The position numbers and the translations under genes are program-made. A stretch of DNA of 64,000 bases from Acinetobacter radioresistens DSM 6976 = NBRC 102413 = CIP 103788 (GTDB lineage Bacteria; Pseudomonadota; Gammaproteobacteria; Pseudomonadales; Moraxellaceae), in assembly GCF_006757745.1 (NCBI RefSeq), contig NZ_AP019740.1, positions 2,480,001 to 2,544,000 of the forward strand. The letters run 5' to 3'. Below the pieces are notes generated by a model. The model saw only the letters and a list, made by a program, of their open reading frames with translations. It did no database searches and had not been told where the DNA came from. How positions within the stretch are numbered: position 1 is the stretch's first letter; every line of letters starts with the position of its first letter. Positions 18,881 through 31,241 of the stretch are shown in pieces.

Positions 18881-20773
18881 TTATTTCCCCACTACCTGAA
18901 TCACGATCAGGATCATCAGCAACACCACTACCCCGAGTGACATGCTAGATGCGTATTCACGTAGCAAACCGGTTTGACGAGAACTTGTAAAGCTGTTGCC
19001 GCTTTTAACTAGCGCAGGCAGAACCAGCCACAGACTGTCAATCGGATCACGACCCATGATCTTCGCGATGAGCAAATATGGTTTTACAAAAACAAGATGA
19101 TAAAGGGCATCGAAGCCAAAAGCATTACGCCAGATATTGGCAATACCTGTACCAAACGATGTATGGGCAATGCTTTTTACGACATTGTAAGCAAAAGCAA
19201 ACAGGATAATTCCCACGATCAGACCAGCAATTGCAACACCGCTTGCTAGATGCTCGGCATGTGCAACCGCATCTTCCAGTGTTTCAGGAATACTAAATGC
19301 AGGAATAGCTGTAGCCAGAAGCTTATTTACTGGACCTTGCAAGAAGTAACCCAAACCGGTTGACAACGCTGCAAGGATTGCCAGCGGACCCCAATAGGTC
19401 ACTCCCTTGATTTCATGCGCATGAGTCTTCTCTTCACCAAAGAATACTACCCAGATCAAGCGGAATGTATAAATTGAAGTGAGGAAAGCACCCACTACCC
19501 CTACCCAGTACAATGTATTATAAAGTGGCAGGTTGGACATGGCTGACTGTGCATAAACTGCACCAAGGATCGCATCTTTAGAGAAGAAGCCCACGGTCAC
19601 AATTGGTAACGCTGCCAGTGCACCACCACCAATAACAAAGCACCAGAACACAAATGGAATTTTCTTGCGTAAGCCACCCATTTTGAAAATATTCTGTTCA
19701 TGATGACAAGCCAGAATCACTGCACCTGAAGACAGGAACAGTAATGCTTTAAAGAAAGCATGTGCCAGCATGTGGAACAGCCCTGCTTGATAAGCTTCTG
19801 CACCAACCGCCATAAACATATAACCCAACTGACTCATAGTTGAGTAAGCCAGAATACGTTTGATATCGGTCTGTACCAAGGCAGCAAAACCAGCAACCAG
19901 CAAAGTAACCGCACCAGTAATGGAGATAAACTGCATCACTTCTGGTGCCATTTCCATTACAGCAAACATACGGCAGGTTAGGTAGACACCTGCGGTTACC
20001 ATAGTAGCGGCATGGATCAGTGCAGAAACAGGTGTTGGACCTGCCATTGCATCTGCAAGCCAGGTTTGCAGTGGTATCTGTGCAGATTTACCGGCTGCTC
20101 CAAGGAATAACATTAACGCAGTCCAGATAGATAGTGACGAGCTTAGAGTCATGACCTGAGCTGCATTTGCCACGATATACTGGATATTTAATGTTCCGAA
20201 CTGTTGATAAAGCAGGAATAATGCAATCAGCAGGAATACGTCACCTACACGAGTCACGGTAAAGGCTTTAATTGCCGCCCAGCCATTAGCAGGATTCGAA
20301 TAATAAAAACCGATCAGCAGATATGAACACAGGCCCACGCCTTCCCAGCCCAAGAATAAAAGTGCCAGGTTATCGCCAAGTACTAACAACAACATGCTTG
20401 CTACAAACAGGTTGAAGTAAGAGAAAAAGCGTGCATAACCTTCTTCACCACGCATATACCACGAAGCAAAGATATGGATCAGAAAACCTACCCCAGTAAT
20501 CATACCGGTCATCAGTAAAGATAGACCATCCAGATGTAGACTAATGCCAGGAGCAAATGTACCAACACTGAACCAGGTCCACAAATGCTGAGCCTGAGCC
20601 ACTGAACCATTACCTACAAACTCTATACCAGCAATCAGTGCGATCAGAGCAGACAGGCCTACTGAGCCTGCACCGATTACTGCAGAGATATTTTCAGAAA
20701 GCTTATCGCGTCCCGCCGCCAACAAGAGAAAACCGATTAGCGGGAATAATACTGTCAAATATAAATAGCTCAT
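18881..20773 (-). CDS. nuoL: NADH-quinone oxidoreductase subunit L
   Basis: 630 residues, the most distal antiporter-like subunit of the membrane arm. Core motif: [20 protein letters not shown]. The C-terminal part includes the long lateral helix region and a final membrane helix ([18 protein letters not shown]). Its start overlaps the nuoK stop by 4 bp. Confidence 0.97.
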   Translation of the reverse strand: MSYLYLTVLFPLIGFLLLAAGRDKLSENISAVIGAGSVGLSALIALIAGIEFVGNGSVAQAQHLWTWFSVGTFAPGISLHLDGLSLLMTGMITGVGFLIHIFASWYMRGEEGYARFFSYFNLFVASMLLLVLGDNLALLFLGWEGVGLCSYLLIGFYYSNPANGWAAIKAFTVTRVGDVFLLIALFLLYQQFGTLNIQYIVANAAQVMTLSSSLSIWTALMLFLGAAGKSAQIPLQTWLADAMAGPTPVSALIHAATMVTAGVYLTCRMFAVMEMAPEVMQFISITGAVTLLVAGFAALVQTDIKRILAYSTMSQLGYMFMAVGAEAYQAGLFHMLAHAFFKALLFLSSGAVILACHHEQNIFKMGGLRKKIPFVFWCFVIGGGALAALPIVTVGFFSKDAILGAVYAQSAMSNLPLYNTLYWVGVVGAFLTSIYTFRLIWVVFFGEEKTHAHEIKGVTYWGPLAILAALSTGLGYFLQGPVNKLLATAIPAFSIPETLEDAVAHAEHLASGVAIAGLIVGIILFAFAYNVVKSIAHTSFGTGIANIWRNAFGFDALYHLVFVKPYLLIAKIMGRDPIDSLWLVLPALVKSGNSFTSSRQTGLLREYASSMSLGVVVLLMILIVIQVVGK

Positions 20774-21078
20774 CCGCGCATCTCACTAGCAGCATCCACA
20801 TCCAGATGATGGAAGCGATGATAAAACTGAAGGACGATCGCGAGACCGATACAAGCCTCTGCTGCTGCCAAGGTCAAAATCAGGATAAACATAATCTGTC
20901 CATCCGGCTGTGCCCAGGCACTACCCGCCAATACAAATGCCAATGCTGCTGCATTCATCATGACTTCAAGGCTCATTAACATAAACAAAAGGTTACGTCG
21001 TACCATTACACCATAAAAGCCCAGTGCAAAAAGAATGGTTGCGACAATCAAACCATGTTCTAGAGGGATGTTACCCAT
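20770..21078 (-). CDS. nuoK: NADH-quinone oxidoreductase subunit K
   Basis: 102 residues from the ATG at 21078, which matches the family length. The frame continues to 21168, but the extra residues lie inside nuoJ and are not NuoK-like. Three helices are seen, including [14 protein letters not shown] with the conserved membrane glutamate and [16 protein letters not shown] with the second. It overlaps the nuoJ end by 8 bp and the nuoL start by 4 bp. Confidence 0.96.
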   Translation of the reverse strand: MGNIPLEHGLIVATILFALGFYGVMVRRNLLFMLMSLEVMMNAAALAFVLAGSAWAQPDGQIMFILILTLAAAEACIGLAIVLQFYHRFHHLDVDAASEMRG

Positions 21079-21598
21079 TATTGTTTTCCTCTTCTGCACC
21101 CGGTTCACGTCGACCAATATGGAATGCAGCAACCAGCGAAGCCAGAAGCAGCATTGCGGCAACCTCAACCAATAATAAATAATGTGTAAAGAGTGACTGA
21201 CCTACAGCCTTGGGTCCGATAACTTCACGGCCGAGCGTAGCACCTGCAGTAGTGTATTCACCACCGAGCATCCACACTAAAATCAGCCCCATCAGGAATG
21301 ACATCAGTGCCGGGTAGGCCCAGGCAGATGAGTTTAACCATTTACGCTCCTGCTCCATGGTTTGCTGCCCCAGATTCAGCATCATAACCACGAACACGAA
21401 CAGCACCATAATAGCGCCTGCATAAACGATCACTTCAAGTGCACCAGCAAACGGCGCACCTACGATCAGAAAAATACCTGCTACTGCCAGAAGTGAAACA
21501 ATCAGGCTGAGTAAAGCGTGTACCGGATTGGTGTTGGTTACCACACGAATCGTCGAGATAATGGCCACAAGAGCCATTAGATAAAATGGCCACATCAT
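21071..21598 (-). CDS. nuoJ: NADH-quinone oxidoreductase subunit J
   Basis: 175 residues, five membrane helices. The third, with [20 protein letters not shown], is the pi-bulge helix that couples quinone chemistry to pumping. It overlaps nuoI by 4 bp and nuoK by 8 bp. Confidence 0.96.
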   Translation of the reverse strand: MMWPFYLMALVAIISTIRVVTNTNPVHALLSLIVSLLAVAGIFLIVGAPFAGALEVIVYAGAIMVLFVFVVMMLNLGQQTMEQERKWLNSSAWAYPALMSFLMGLILVWMLGGEYTTAGATLGREVIGPKAVGQSLFTHYLLLVEVAAMLLLASLVAAFHIGRREPGAEEENNNG

Positions 21599-22137
21599 GG
21601 TAATAGACTCCGTACATCAATAGGTGCACTTTCTTTTTGTGCCTGACCTTTGTCTTTGCCTTCGATTGCCATACCTGCTACACGATAGAAATTGTAGTCA
21701 GGATATTTGCCAGGACCAGAAATTAGCAGATGTTCTTTTTCATAAACCAGATCCTGACGAACATATTCACCAAGTTCAAAGTCAGGTGTCAGCTGAATGG
21801 CTGTGGTTGGGCATGCTTCTTCACACATACCGCAGAAGATACAACGTGAAAAGTTGATACGGAAAAATTCCGGATACCAGCGACCATCTTCTTTCTCTGC
21901 TTTTTGCAGTGAAATACAGCCTACCGGACAGGCGACAGCACATAGGTTGCAGGCAACACAACGCTCTTCACCATCCGGATCACGTGTCAGAATAATCCGT
22001 CCACGATAACGTGGCGGTACGATCTGCTCAGCAGGTACTTCCGGATATAAAATGGTGTCACGTTTACGTCCGACATGGGTGAAGACCATCCATAGCGTAC
22101 GAACAATTGACCCAACTCCAGCTAGAATTTTATACAT
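21595..22137 (-). CDS. nuoI: NADH-quinone oxidoreductase subunit I (ferredoxin-type)
   Basis: 180 residues, peripheral subunit carrying the tetranuclear clusters N6a and N6b. Two CxxCxxCxxxCP motifs are visible: [15 protein letters not shown] and [15 protein letters not shown]. The N-terminal amphipathic helix docks on NuoH. It lies 18 bp after nuoH. Confidence 0.97.
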   Translation of the reverse strand: MYKILAGVGSIVRTLWMVFTHVGRKRDTILYPEVPAEQIVPPRYRGRIILTRDPDGEERCVACNLCAVACPVGCISLQKAEKEDGRWYPEFFRINFSRCIFCGMCEEACPTTAIQLTPDFELGEYVRQDLVYEKEHLLISGPGKYPDYNFYRVAGMAIEGKDKGQAQKESAPIDVRSLLP

Positions 22138-22155
22138 TTTTAACTCCCTGCTGTC

Positions 22156-23169
22156 CTAGGCCGCATTCATCAGAATAACAGCGCCAGTTACCAATAGGTT
22201 TACTAACGCCAATGGCAGACACACTTTCCAGCCAAAATTCATCACTTGGTCATATCGTGGACGCATAAGTGAACCACGAGCCAATACAAACATCATGACA
22301 AAGAAAGCAGTTTTAATAATGAACCAGAATGCTGGTGGCAAGAACGGAATTTCAAGATTGAATGGTGCAAGCCATCCACCAAAGAATAGAGTTACAATCA
22401 GGGCAGAAATCAGGATGATATTGACGTATTCAGCAACGAAAAACATCCCCCATTTCATACCACCATATTCAACATGGTAACCTTCTGCAAGTTCCTGTTC
22501 GGCTTCCGGCTGATCAAATGGATGACGGTGAGTCACCGCTACGCCTGCGACTACGAAGATCATAAAACCAAGGAACTGCGGAATGATAAACCACATGTCA
22601 CGCTGGGCTTCTACAATTTCACGCAGGTTGAAAGAACCTGCAATTGCAACTACACCCATCAGTGAAATACCCAGAAAGACTTCATAAGAAATTGTTTGGG
22701 CTGCAGAACGCAGGCCGCCCAGTAATGCGTACTTGTTGTTTGAAGACCAGCCGCCAAATAATACGGCATAAACTGCAATACCAGCCATCGCCATAAAGAA
22801 CAGCAGGCCGATACTCATATCGGCTACGCCCAGAGATGGTGATACAGGTATCACCATAAATGAGAGTACTGCAGTTGCCATCGCAACCGCAGGTGCCAGA
22901 CGGAATGTCAGTTTGTCAGAGAATTTTGGTGTCCAGTCTTCCTTGAACATGATTTTAAGCATGTCAGCTACAATCTGGAACATGCCGCCTGGACCTACAC
23001 GGTTCGGACCATAACGGTCCTGCCAGACAGCCAGCAGGCGACGCTCAATAAAAGACATCAGCGCTGCCATTAATACCACCACCAGCAGTACGATAATGGC
23101 CTGTACTACCATAAAGGTAGTTTCCCAACCGGCTGCCCATTGCGGTAGTACGCGTAAGGTTTCGTTCAT
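22156..23169 (-). CDS. nuoH: NADH-quinone oxidoreductase subunit H
   Basis: 337 residues, the membrane subunit forming the entrance of the quinone chamber. Conserved stretches include [14 protein letters not shown] and [20 protein letters not shown], the acidic loop near the quinone site. The ATG at 23169 lies 2 bp after the nuoG stop. Confidence 0.97.
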   Translation of the reverse strand: MNETLRVLPQWAAGWETTFMVVQAIIVLLVVVLMAALMSFIERRLLAVWQDRYGPNRVGPGGMFQIVADMLKIMFKEDWTPKFSDKLTFRLAPAVAMATAVLSFMVIPVSPSLGVADMSIGLLFFMAMAGIAVYAVLFGGWSSNNKYALLGGLRSAAQTISYEVFLGISLMGVVAIAGSFNLREIVEAQRDMWFIIPQFLGFMIFVVAGVAVTHRHPFDQPEAEQELAEGYHVEYGGMKWGMFFVAEYVNIILISALIVTLFFGGWLAPFNLEIPFLPPAFWFIIKTAFFVMMFVLARGSLMRPRYDQVMNFGWKVCLPLALVNLLVTGAVILMNAA

Positions 23170-23171
23170 GA

Positions 23172-25856
23172 TTACACTCCTACCGCAACTGATACAGGCT
23201 CAGCCAAGGATACCGTAGGTGCCAGTCCTACCGGATAACCGATATAACCTGTCGGTAAATATTCAATCACTTGTACAGGAAGGCTGATGGTGGTATCCCC
23301 CGTTTTAACAGTCATACGCTGACCATCTTGTACATTAAGGCGGCTGGCATCCTGTTCACCTACAGCAAACATCGCTTCAGGAATACGGGTTTCCATCGCT
23401 GGTGTTTTAACAGTGAACTCACCAGAAGCAAAGATGTGATGCATTGGAACCAGGCGGAAGCTTTCTGCATTTGCAAGAACTGCAGCAGGTGCAACATAGC
23501 TACGTGCCGGGCGTTTAGCCAGACGGTCAAACAGACGCACGCCGGAGTCTCCACCTTTTAAATGGCCACCGACTTCATCTTGATATTTATTCCAGGCTTG
23601 TGGCGAGTTCCAACCCGCAGCCCAGGCAAATGGTACCAGAGATGATGCTTTTTGCGGACCCACATAACCTTCCATAGAAAAGGTTAATGCAGAGTCAATA
23701 TCTGTTGGCTGTTTTGGCTCATGTACAGAAAGCGGCGCACGCATTGCAGTACGACCAGAATAGCGACGTGGTTCACGCGCAATTTTCAGACCATGGATAC
23801 GATAGCCCGCGTCCGGAGCAACGTCTTGGATCGCTTCAAGTACAGGTACATTTTTAGCGACACTTTCAATGACATCATCCAGTACAGTCCAGCTAATGTT
23901 CTTGTCTTCAAGACCGGTCTGTAAAGCATGCAGCCAGCGCCAAGACTCCTTGATCGCATAAGCCGGGTTATAGTATGACGGATCATAAACCTGATAGTAA
24001 CGCTGTGCGCGACCTTCCTGACTAACTACCGTACCATCTCCTTCAGCAAAGCTTGCAGCAGACAATACAATCGATGCTTGAGCAACAGTCGCTGTATCAG
24101 AATGATCCAATACAATAACCTCAGCTGCTTTAGCCAGTGCTGCATCAATACGGGTAGCTGGCAGACGACGATACAAATCGTTTTCAACCACAATTACTGC
24201 ATCATAATCCTGTGCAAAAGCCTGTTCGAGACTTAAGCCACCAAACAGAGCCAGCCCCATTGAGTTCACTTCAGGAACAGTCAGACTTAAACCGGCATGA
24301 CCACCCAGATTTTGTGCGACCTGTGCAGCAGCTTCCATGATGGCAGCATCTTGCAAGCTGGTGCCTGAAATGATCAAAGGCTTTTTCGCAGCTTTCAGGG
24401 TATCAGCAATAGTCTGTGCAAATGCAGATGCACTGTCATCCAGACCAGTAATGGTTTCACCCGCCACTGCTTGTGCGACCGCAAAGCCTAAACGCGCGAT
24501 ATCGTTTGGAGAAGCAACCACTTCACCTGTAGCGACATCTGCCAGTCGGGTCTGGGTTGCAGCCAAGATATAGATCGGAGATTTTGCATCTTGAGCAATA
24601 CGCTTGACCGGTTCAGCCAGCCATTCTTGAGTACGGCGCTCTGCAGCCATTTCTTTGGCTTTATTTTTTGCAGCCTGACGTACAGACAAGGCCATACGTG
24701 GTGCGGTCTGGGTCAGATCTTCACCTAAAATCAGAACGGCATCATAGCTTTCAATTTCACGCATGCTCGGGTTATAAATTCCCTCAGTCTGCATGATAGC
24801 TGCGGCTAGCTCGACCAGTGACTGCTCTTTCTGGTTCATACCTGTTGAGTAGTTTTCCTGCCCAACCAGTTCGCGTAGTGCAAAGTTAGACTCAAGGCTG
24901 GCACGTGGCGAACCAATTCCCAGAACTTTTTTACCTTTTAACTTGGCAATAGTTTGATCCAGCGCTTCATCTACAGTTGCGGTAGTCACTGTGGTACCTG
25001 AACGGAACTGCGGTTGACGTGGACGGTCGGCACGGTTGACATAACCGGTACCAAAACGACCCTTGTCACACAGGAAGTACTGGTTTACTTCTCCGTTAAA
25101 CCGGTTTTCAACACGGCGCAGCTCACCATAACGCTCGCCCGGAGAGATATTACAACCTGAAGAACAGCCTTGGCATACGCTCGGCGCATACTGCATGTCC
25201 CATTTACGGTTATAACGCTCTGAGTGGGTTTTATCAGTGAACACGCCAGTTGGACAGATTTCTGTCAGATTTCCAGAGAATTCAGATTCCAAAGCACCTG
25301 ATTCTGGACGACCGAAATACACACGTGACGCGTTGGCATATACGCCCAGGTCAGTACCGCCGGCATAGTCATTGTAATAACGTACACAGCGGTAACATGC
25401 GATACAGCGGTTCATTTCATGCGCAATAAATGAACCCAGTTCCTGATTGTAATGTGTCCGCTTGGTAAACCGGTAACGACGGCGGTCATGACCGGTCATC
25501 ACAGTCATATCCTGCAAGTGACAGTGGCCACCCTCTTCGCATACCGGACAGTCATGCGGGTGGTTTGTCATCAAAAATTCAATGACAGACTCACGAAAAT
25601 CTACCGCTTCCTTATCTTCAATCGAAATATAGGTATTGTCAGCCGCGGGGGTCATACATGACATAACCAGACGACCGCGTGTATCCTCAGGATTTGCATA
25701 CTGGGTTACTGCACATTGACGGCAGGAACCTACAGAGCCTAAGGATGGATGCCAACAAAAATACGGAATATCGATACCCAGTGACAGACAGGCCTGTAGC
25801 AGGTTTTCTGAGCCGTCAACTTCGTATGATTTTCCATCGACATGAATTGTAGCCAT
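23172..25856 (-). CDS. nuoG: NADH-quinone oxidoreductase subunit G
   Basis: 894 residues, the largest peripheral subunit. An N-terminal 2Fe-2S ferredoxin domain ([18 protein letters not shown]) is followed by the His-Cys ligated cluster ([18 protein letters not shown]) and a tetranuclear site ([10 protein letters not shown] and CPTG). Then comes the extra N7 cluster site of the E. coli type (CQGCSSGC), and a molybdopterin-oxidoreductase-like domain that is structural only. Confidence 0.97.
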   Translation of the reverse strand: MATIHVDGKSYEVDGSENLLQACLSLGIDIPYFCWHPSLGSVGSCRQCAVTQYANPEDTRGRLVMSCMTPAADNTYISIEDKEAVDFRESVIEFLMTNHPHDCPVCEEGGHCHLQDMTVMTGHDRRRYRFTKRTHYNQELGSFIAHEMNRCIACYRCVRYYNDYAGGTDLGVYANASRVYFGRPESGALESEFSGNLTEICPTGVFTDKTHSERYNRKWDMQYAPSVCQGCSSGCNISPGERYGELRRVENRFNGEVNQYFLCDKGRFGTGYVNRADRPRQPQFRSGTTVTTATVDEALDQTIAKLKGKKVLGIGSPRASLESNFALRELVGQENYSTGMNQKEQSLVELAAAIMQTEGIYNPSMREIESYDAVLILGEDLTQTAPRMALSVRQAAKNKAKEMAAERRTQEWLAEPVKRIAQDAKSPIYILAATQTRLADVATGEVVASPNDIARLGFAVAQAVAGETITGLDDSASAFAQTIADTLKAAKKPLIISGTSLQDAAIMEAAAQVAQNLGGHAGLSLTVPEVNSMGLALFGGLSLEQAFAQDYDAVIVVENDLYRRLPATRIDAALAKAAEVIVLDHSDTATVAQASIVLSAASFAEGDGTVVSQEGRAQRYYQVYDPSYYNPAYAIKESWRWLHALQTGLEDKNISWTVLDDVIESVAKNVPVLEAIQDVAPDAGYRIHGLKIAREPRRYSGRTAMRAPLSVHEPKQPTDIDSALTFSMEGYVGPQKASSLVPFAWAAGWNSPQAWNKYQDEVGGHLKGGDSGVRLFDRLAKRPARSYVAPAAVLANAESFRLVPMHHIFASGEFTVKTPAMETRIPEAMFAVGEQDASRLNVQDGQRMTVKTGDTTISLPVQVIEYLPTGYIGYPVGLAPTVSLAEPVSVAVGV

Positions 25857-25867
25857 AGTCGAATTCC

Positions 25868-27196
25868 TTAAGCTTGTTCTGCTTCACGAGCTGGAGCATG
25901 ATCTTTGATCTTCGCTTCGAACTCATGACGCCAATATTTTAATGCGCTCTGTAGCGGTTCCATCGCACCTGGTGCGTGGGCACAGAATGTTTTGCCAATC
26001 CACAATTTCTTGGTGAGTTCCTGAAGATGCTGGATATCCTCCATCTTGCCTTCACCATTTTCAATTGAACGCAGTGCTTTCACACTCCATGGCAACCCAT
26101 CACGGCACGGTGTACACCAGCCACAAGATTCACGCGCAAAGAATTCTTCTAAATTACGGGTCGCTGAAACCATGCACTGGTTCTCATCAAACACCATTAG
26201 CAAGCAGGTTCCCAGACGAGAGCCAGCTTTCATGATACTGTCAGAGTCCATTGGCAGATCAATATGATCGGCGGTCAGAAAGTCTGTTGATGCACCACCT
26301 GGCAGCCAGGCTTTTAGTTTCAGTCCATCACGCATACCACCGGCATGCTCTTCAATGACTTCACGTGCCGTAGTACCAAATGGCAGCTCCCATAGCCCAG
26401 GAAATTTCACTTTGCCTGATGCACCATAAATTTTGGTACCTGGATCTTTAGACTTGCCTGCAGACAGACCGATATACCATTCCGGACCACGCAGCATAAT
26501 CGCTGGCAGATTGTTGTAAGTCTCTACGTTGTTGACAATTGTAGGACGTCCCCAAGCACCTGCGACCTGTGGAAATGGCGGTTTGGTACGCGGATTGGCA
26601 CGGCGACCTTCCAGCGAGTTGATCAGTGCAGTTTCTTCGCCACAGATATAACGTCCTGCACCAGTGTGCACGTACATTTCAAAGTTCCAGCCAGTATCCA
26701 GGATATTTTCACCCAAATAACCTTTGGCACGGATCTGTTCCAAAGCTTCATTTAAATACTGTGCAGCTTCGATATACTCGCCACGGATGAAGATATAACC
26801 GTGAGTCGCTTCCAAGGTATAACCTGCAATCAGCATACCTTCGATCAGCTGATGCGGTAAACGCTCCATCAGCAAACGGTCTTTGAACGTACCTGGCTCC
26901 ATCTCATCGGCGTTACAGATCAGGTAACGTGGACCTGAATTATCATTTGGCGCCATCAGCGACCATTTGATACCCGCCGGAAAGCCTGCACCACCACGCC
27001 CTTTAACGGTTGCAGCTTTGACAATTTCCAGTACATCTTTTGGCGGCATGCCTAGCGCTTTTTTAAAGCCTTCATAACCTTCAAGCGTTTCATAGTCATC
27101 AGCACTACGTACATGCTCTTGTTTACTTAGACGCCAAGTTAATGGATGAGTTTCCGGGTTACCGTCGCCGTAAATTGGTTTTGGTTCGGTATTCAT
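25868..27196 (-). CDS. nuoF: NADH-quinone oxidoreductase subunit F
   Basis: 442 residues, the NADH-binding FMN subunit where electrons enter. The glycine-rich loop [13 protein letters not shown] binds [21 protein letters not shown] is conserved, and [12 protein letters not shown] binds cluster N3. The ATG overlaps the nuoE stop by 4 bp. Confidence 0.98.
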   Translation of the reverse strand: MNTEPKPIYGDGNPETHPLTWRLSKQEHVRSADDYETLEGYEGFKKALGMPPKDVLEIVKAATVKGRGGAGFPAGIKWSLMAPNDNSGPRYLICNADEMEPGTFKDRLLMERLPHQLIEGMLIAGYTLEATHGYIFIRGEYIEAAQYLNEALEQIRAKGYLGENILDTGWNFEMYVHTGAGRYICGEETALINSLEGRRANPRTKPPFPQVAGAWGRPTIVNNVETYNNLPAIMLRGPEWYIGLSAGKSKDPGTKIYGASGKVKFPGLWELPFGTTAREVIEEHAGGMRDGLKLKAWLPGGASTDFLTADHIDLPMDSDSIMKAGSRLGTCLLMVFDENQCMVSATRNLEEFFARESCGWCTPCRDGLPWSVKALRSIENGEGKMEDIQHLQELTKKLWIGKTFCAHAPGAMEPLQSALKYWRHEFEAKIKDHAPAREAEQA

Positions 27197-27702
27197 ACAT
27201 ACTTCTCCAATAACTGTTGGATAGAGGTCACTTCAACTAGACCGTGAGTATCTCCATCAATCATTAACGTTGGGCCTTTGTCACAGTTACCCAGGCAGCA
27301 GATTGGTAGCAAAGTAAAACGGCCATCAGCAGTCGTTTGACCAAACTGGATGCCAAGTTCACGCTGAAATGCTTCTGCCAAAGTTTCTGCACCCATCAGG
27401 AAGCATGCAATCGAATCACACAACAGGATCACATGACGCCCTACAGGCTGGCGATAAATACGGTTGTAAAATGTTGCAACACCTTCCAGATCAGCAGTAC
27501 TGATTGAAAGCAGCTGGGCAATCGCATTAAGCTGGGCATCATCTACCCAGCCGTTACGGCGCTGCACACATTTTAGTGCGTCCAGTGAAGCCGCACGTGC
27601 ATAGGGATAATGACCAATGTGATGCTGAATTTCATGGATTTCTTCAGAAGTTAAAATCCCTTCGACATTCACACGTGGTTTTTTGTCAGTCAAAATCATC
27701 AT
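27193..27702 (-). CDS. nuoE: NADH-quinone oxidoreductase subunit E
   Basis: 169 residues, thioredoxin-fold subunit binding the 2Fe-2S cluster N1a. Ligand cysteines are seen in [12 protein letters not shown] and [10 protein letters not shown]. It works with NuoF and NuoG as the NADH dehydrogenase module. Two adjacent ATG codons open the gene; the first is taken. Confidence 0.97.
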   Translation of the reverse strand: MMILTDKKPRVNVEGILTSEEIHEIQHHIGHYPYARAASLDALKCVQRRNGWVDDAQLNAIAQLLSISTADLEGVATFYNRIYRQPVGRHVILLCDSIACFLMGAETLAEAFQRELGIQFGQTTADGRFTLLPICCLGNCDKGPTLMIDGDTHGLVEVTSIQQLLEKYV

Positions 27703-27715
27703 AATGCGTTACCCC

Positions 27716-29503
27716 TTAGCGATCCACGTCTGCCATTACGACATCAATAGTCGCTAAATAAATGATCAAGTCAGACACAAGGCTGCCATTAATCACAGAA
27801 GGAATTTGCTGCAAGTGCGTGAAGGTCGGTGTACGGATACGGGTACGATAACTCATCGTTGACTTGTCTGAAGTCAAATAATAAGTTGACGCGCCTTTAA
27901 CCACCTCTGCCATCACTGCGGATTCACCTGCTGGCATCACAGGTCCCCAAGACACACTCAAGAAGTGGGTAATCAGGGTTTCAATATCTTTTAAAGTTTT
28001 ATCTTTTGGTGGTGGTACAGCCAGTGGATGGTCTGCCTTATAAGCACCAGAAGGCATATTATCCAAGCATTGCTTGATAATTTTCAGTGCTTCGTTAATT
28101 TCATGGAAGTGAACCATGACACGCGCGTAAGCATCACCTTCATACTCTACTGGCACTTCAAAGTCGTAGTTTTCATAACCGCTATATGGACGGTATTTAC
28201 GCACATCAAAATCAATACCTGTCGCACGCAAACCTGTACCCGTTACGCCCCAAGCCAATGCTGCTTTAGCATCATACTGTGCTACGTTTTTGGTACGGCC
28301 CATAAACACCGAGTTGCGAAGTGCAGCCGTATAGTATTCATTCATCCGTTTCGGCATCCACTCAAGGATTTCACGGATAAGTTTCTGCCAGTTATTTGGC
28401 AGATCATGTGCAGTACCACCAATACGGAACCAGGCCGGATGCATACGGAAACCGGTAATAGCTTCAATTGCATCATAAATTTTCTGGCGGTCAGCAAACA
28501 TGTAGAACACCGGAGTCATACCGCCGGCATCCTGAATCGCAGTACCGATATATAACAGATGGTTATTGATACGAAACAGCTCTGACATCATGACACGAAT
28601 ACACTGTGCACGATCTGGCACAGTAATACCAGCCAACTGTTCAATCGACATCAGATAAGGCATGTTCTGAGAACAGCCGCCCAGATAGTCTACGCGGTCA
28701 GTATAAGGAATGTATGAATGCCAAGTCTGGCGTTCACCCATCTTTTCGGCACCACGATGGTGATAACCAATGTCCGGTACACAGTCCTTAATCTCTTCAC
28801 CATCTAGCTGCAAGATGACACGGAATGCACCATGCGCAGACGGGTGGTTAGGACCCAGGTTCAGGAACATAAAGTCTTCATCGGCATTGCCGCGTTTTAG
28901 ACCCCAGTCTTCTGGTACAAAACGCAGATGCTCCTGTTCATAGTCCTGCTTGGCCTTGTCCTGCATATATGGCGTATATTCAGTTGCACGCGCAGAGTAC
29001 TCTTTACGAAGCGGATGACCTTCCCAGTAAGTTGGCAAGAGAATACGACGAAGCATCGGATGACCTTCGAAGTTAATCCCGAACATGTCATAAGCTTCGC
29101 GTTCATACCAGTTGGCATTTGGCCAGATATTGGTAATGGTACCCAGGTTCAAGTCATGCTCATTCAGCGCCACTTTAATCCGGATATCGGTATTGCGCTC
29201 AAGCGATAACAAATGATAGAACACAGTAAAGTCTGATGCAGGCAAACCATCACGATGCTGGCGTAAACGCTCATCCATCGCAGACAAGTCAAATAGCATC
29301 ACATACGGCTTACTTACCGTACGCAAGAACATCAGCACTTCTTGTACACGTGCGCGTTCGACCCAGACCGTCGGAAAATTTTCACAAGTCGGTTGCACGT
29401 AGAAGTTCTCACCAAACTTGGTTTTGAGTTCTTCTACAATTGCAAATGCTGGGCGTGAATCAACTGGCGTTGATTCTGGCATAGCAATGTCAGTTTCAGC
29501 CAT
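27716..29503 (-). CDS. nuoCD: NADH-quinone oxidoreductase fused subunit C/D
   Basis: 595 residues. Residues about 1-190 are the 30-kDa (NuoC) domain and the rest the 49-kDa (NuoD) domain, which lines the quinone cavity with NuoB. NuoD hallmarks are [18 protein letters not shown] and [13 protein letters not shown]. The fusion of C and D is normal in gamma-proteobacteria such as E. coli, so it is not a novelty. An 88-bp gap to nuoB is the largest inside the operon. Confidence 0.98.
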   Translation of the reverse strand: MAETDIAMPESTPVDSRPAFAIVEELKTKFGENFYVQPTCENFPTVWVERARVQEVLMFLRTVSKPYVMLFDLSAMDERLRQHRDGLPASDFTVFYHLLSLERNTDIRIKVALNEHDLNLGTITNIWPNANWYEREAYDMFGINFEGHPMLRRILLPTYWEGHPLRKEYSARATEYTPYMQDKAKQDYEQEHLRFVPEDWGLKRGNADEDFMFLNLGPNHPSAHGAFRVILQLDGEEIKDCVPDIGYHHRGAEKMGERQTWHSYIPYTDRVDYLGGCSQNMPYLMSIEQLAGITVPDRAQCIRVMMSELFRINNHLLYIGTAIQDAGGMTPVFYMFADRQKIYDAIEAITGFRMHPAWFRIGGTAHDLPNNWQKLIREILEWMPKRMNEYYTAALRNSVFMGRTKNVAQYDAKAALAWGVTGTGLRATGIDFDVRKYRPYSGYENYDFEVPVEYEGDAYARVMVHFHEINEALKIIKQCLDNMPSGAYKADHPLAVPPPKDKTLKDIETLITHFLSVSWGPVMPAGESAVMAEVVKGASTYYLTSDKSTMSYRTRIRTPTFTHLQQIPSVINGSLVSDLIIYLATIDVVMADVDR

Positions 29504-29591
29504 TGGCTTGGCTTCCTATTCAATACAAATTTGGTCAACCCTAACGACAATTACACCCATACGGGTGCATTTAAAAATTCAGTCGCTAAAA

Positions 29592-30269
29592 TTATTCAAT
29601 TTCATCCATAGAGCGCAAATTAGTCACAGCAATACGCTGAGCCTGTTTACGGTCCCGTTCCGGCATCATCTTTGGCTTATATACTGGCTGAAGATCATCA
29701 CCGATTATTGTAGAAAGCGGACGGCGCTCTAATTGAATCTGGTCTTGTAACAGCATCAATGCCTGGAGCAGAGCTTCAGGACGCGGCGGACAGCCTGGTA
29801 CATATACATCTACAGGAATAATTTTATCTACACCCTGGACTACAGAGTAAATGTCATACATACCGCCCGAGTTGGCGCAGGCACCCATGGAAATAACCCA
29901 TTTTGGCTCAAGCATCTGTTCATACAGACGCTGAATCACCGGTGCCATTTTGGTAAAACAGGTTCCGGCAACGATCATCAGGTCAGCCTGACGCGGTGAA
30001 GCACGGATAACCTCGGCACCAAAGCGTGACATATCATGAACGCCTGTTAAGGTCGTTGCATACTCTACATAACAGCAAGACGTACCAAAGTTAAAAGGCC
30101 AGATAGAATTTTTACGGCCCCAGTTTACAGCTGTGTGCAGCACGTCCTCTAAACGGGTCATGAACACATTTTTATTCACTTCACTCTCAAGCGGATCAGT
30201 TACGATTTGACGCTCTTGAAGCGGATATTGCTCAGCATCTGGATTCGCACGGGTTAAGGTATATTTCAT
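29592..30269 (-). CDS. nuoB: NADH-quinone oxidoreductase subunit B
   Basis: 225 residues, carrying the terminal cluster N2 that hands electrons to quinone. The tandem cysteines in [10 protein letters not shown] and the further ligands in GTCFTKMAP and [12 protein letters not shown] are present. It is 6 bp downstream of nuoA. Confidence 0.98.
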   Translation of the reverse strand: MKYTLTRANPDAEQYPLQERQIVTDPLESEVNKNVFMTRLEDVLHTAVNWGRKNSIWPFNFGTSCCYVEYATTLTGVHDMSRFGAEVIRASPRQADLMIVAGTCFTKMAPVIQRLYEQMLEPKWVISMGACANSGGMYDIYSVVQGVDKIIPVDVYVPGCPPRPEALLQALMLLQDQIQLERRPLSTIIGDDLQPVYKPKMMPERDRKQAQRIAVTNLRSMDEIE

Positions 30270-30275
30270 CCCGAG

Positions 30276-30827
30276 TTACTCCTGTTCAGATGTCAAAACA
30301 GTCGATGTTTTTTGTTTCATACGACCTGAGGATTGAGCTGGAATCTGACCCGTTGGGTCCATCACCAGCTCGTCGATAGAGTTGAAGCGGGTAATTTCTG
30401 CAAGATCCATATTAGGTGAGCCTACTTTAGGTTTAATCCCTGCTGCTTTACGCTTGTCTGAAGGTGCCCAGTTCAGTGCACCTGTCGACATTTCGTAAAT
30501 CAAACCAACGAGTAAAACTAAAATAAATACAGCGGCTGTTGCAAAACCGATCCAGCCCACTTCGCGCACAGAAGATGCCCATGCATAAAGATAGAGAGCT
30601 TCAAGGTCAAATACCACGAAGAAAATAGCAACAAGATAGAACTTTGCAGACAAGCGAATACGTGCACCACCGGCACTCACTACACCTGATTCAAACTGTT
30701 CCTGCTTGGCACGCCCCCATGATTTACCCCCAAGGAGTAAGGGAACTGTCAGCATAAAAACACAAAGAAATGTAACGCCGATCACGAAAGCAATAATTGC
30801 CCAATCGTATGGAGTAATGGCACTCAT
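30276..30827 (-). CDS. nuoA: NADH-quinone oxidoreductase subunit A
   Basis: 183 residues, three membrane helices, first gene of the operon. The conserved loop and helix FESGVVSAGGARIRLSAKFYLVAIFFVVFD-type segment is recognisable around residues 45-75, with the acidic FDLEALYLY. The C-terminal tail of about 50 polar residues is longer than in E. coli NuoA (147 residues). A GGAG ribosome binding site precedes the ATG by 10 nt. Confidence 0.96.
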   Translation of the reverse strand: MSAITPYDWAIIAFVIGVTFLCVFMLTVPLLLGGKSWGRAKQEQFESGVVSAGGARIRLSAKFYLVAIFFVVFDLEALYLYAWASSVREVGWIGFATAAVFILVLLVGLIYEMSTGALNWAPSDKRKAAGIKPKVGSPNMDLAEITRFNSIDELVMDPTGQIPAQSSGRMKQKTSTVLTSEQE

Positions 30828-31241
30828 GCGGGGATAACTCCTGGCAGGCCTATATTAACAAAGAATGTATGTATTGGCCGTTTAAATATACCAAACATAA
30901 AATTAATCCCGCCAATTGTACCTGATTTATGATTTGACTTGCTAGTTAAAGGCACTTAGTCTTTTGGATGATTTTTTATTCGTTTTTAAACCTATATAGA
31001 CAAGTCTTGTACTTTTACAGCCATAAAATCGGTTAAAAAAATAATATTTTCAAGCTCTATTGTTTTTTCATATTAATATTCTTTTCTAATATCCCTATTC
31101 TTTCAGTTTACATTTTTCTTGATCTTGCTTTAAAACATGACTGTATTTATAAATATTACTCAACTATGATCAACATTTAAACAACAATGCTTTATTAACT
31201 TTTTATGAGACTGTAATTATATATCTTGCAAGGCTTAGCTC
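30828..31241. other. AT-rich divergent intergenic region (nuoA / cyclase)
   Basis: 414 bp between the divergent nuoA and diguanylate cyclase genes. It must hold the promoter of the nuo operon and that of the cyclase. A TACAAT sequence on the minus strand near 30920 is a possible nuo -10 box, but I see no convincing -35 partner and no clear operator. No ORF with good translation signals was found. Confidence 0.4.

Noticed and set aside
28028..28555. 175-codon frame opposite nuoCD
   Set aside because: Antisense to a highly conserved gene; no start signals.
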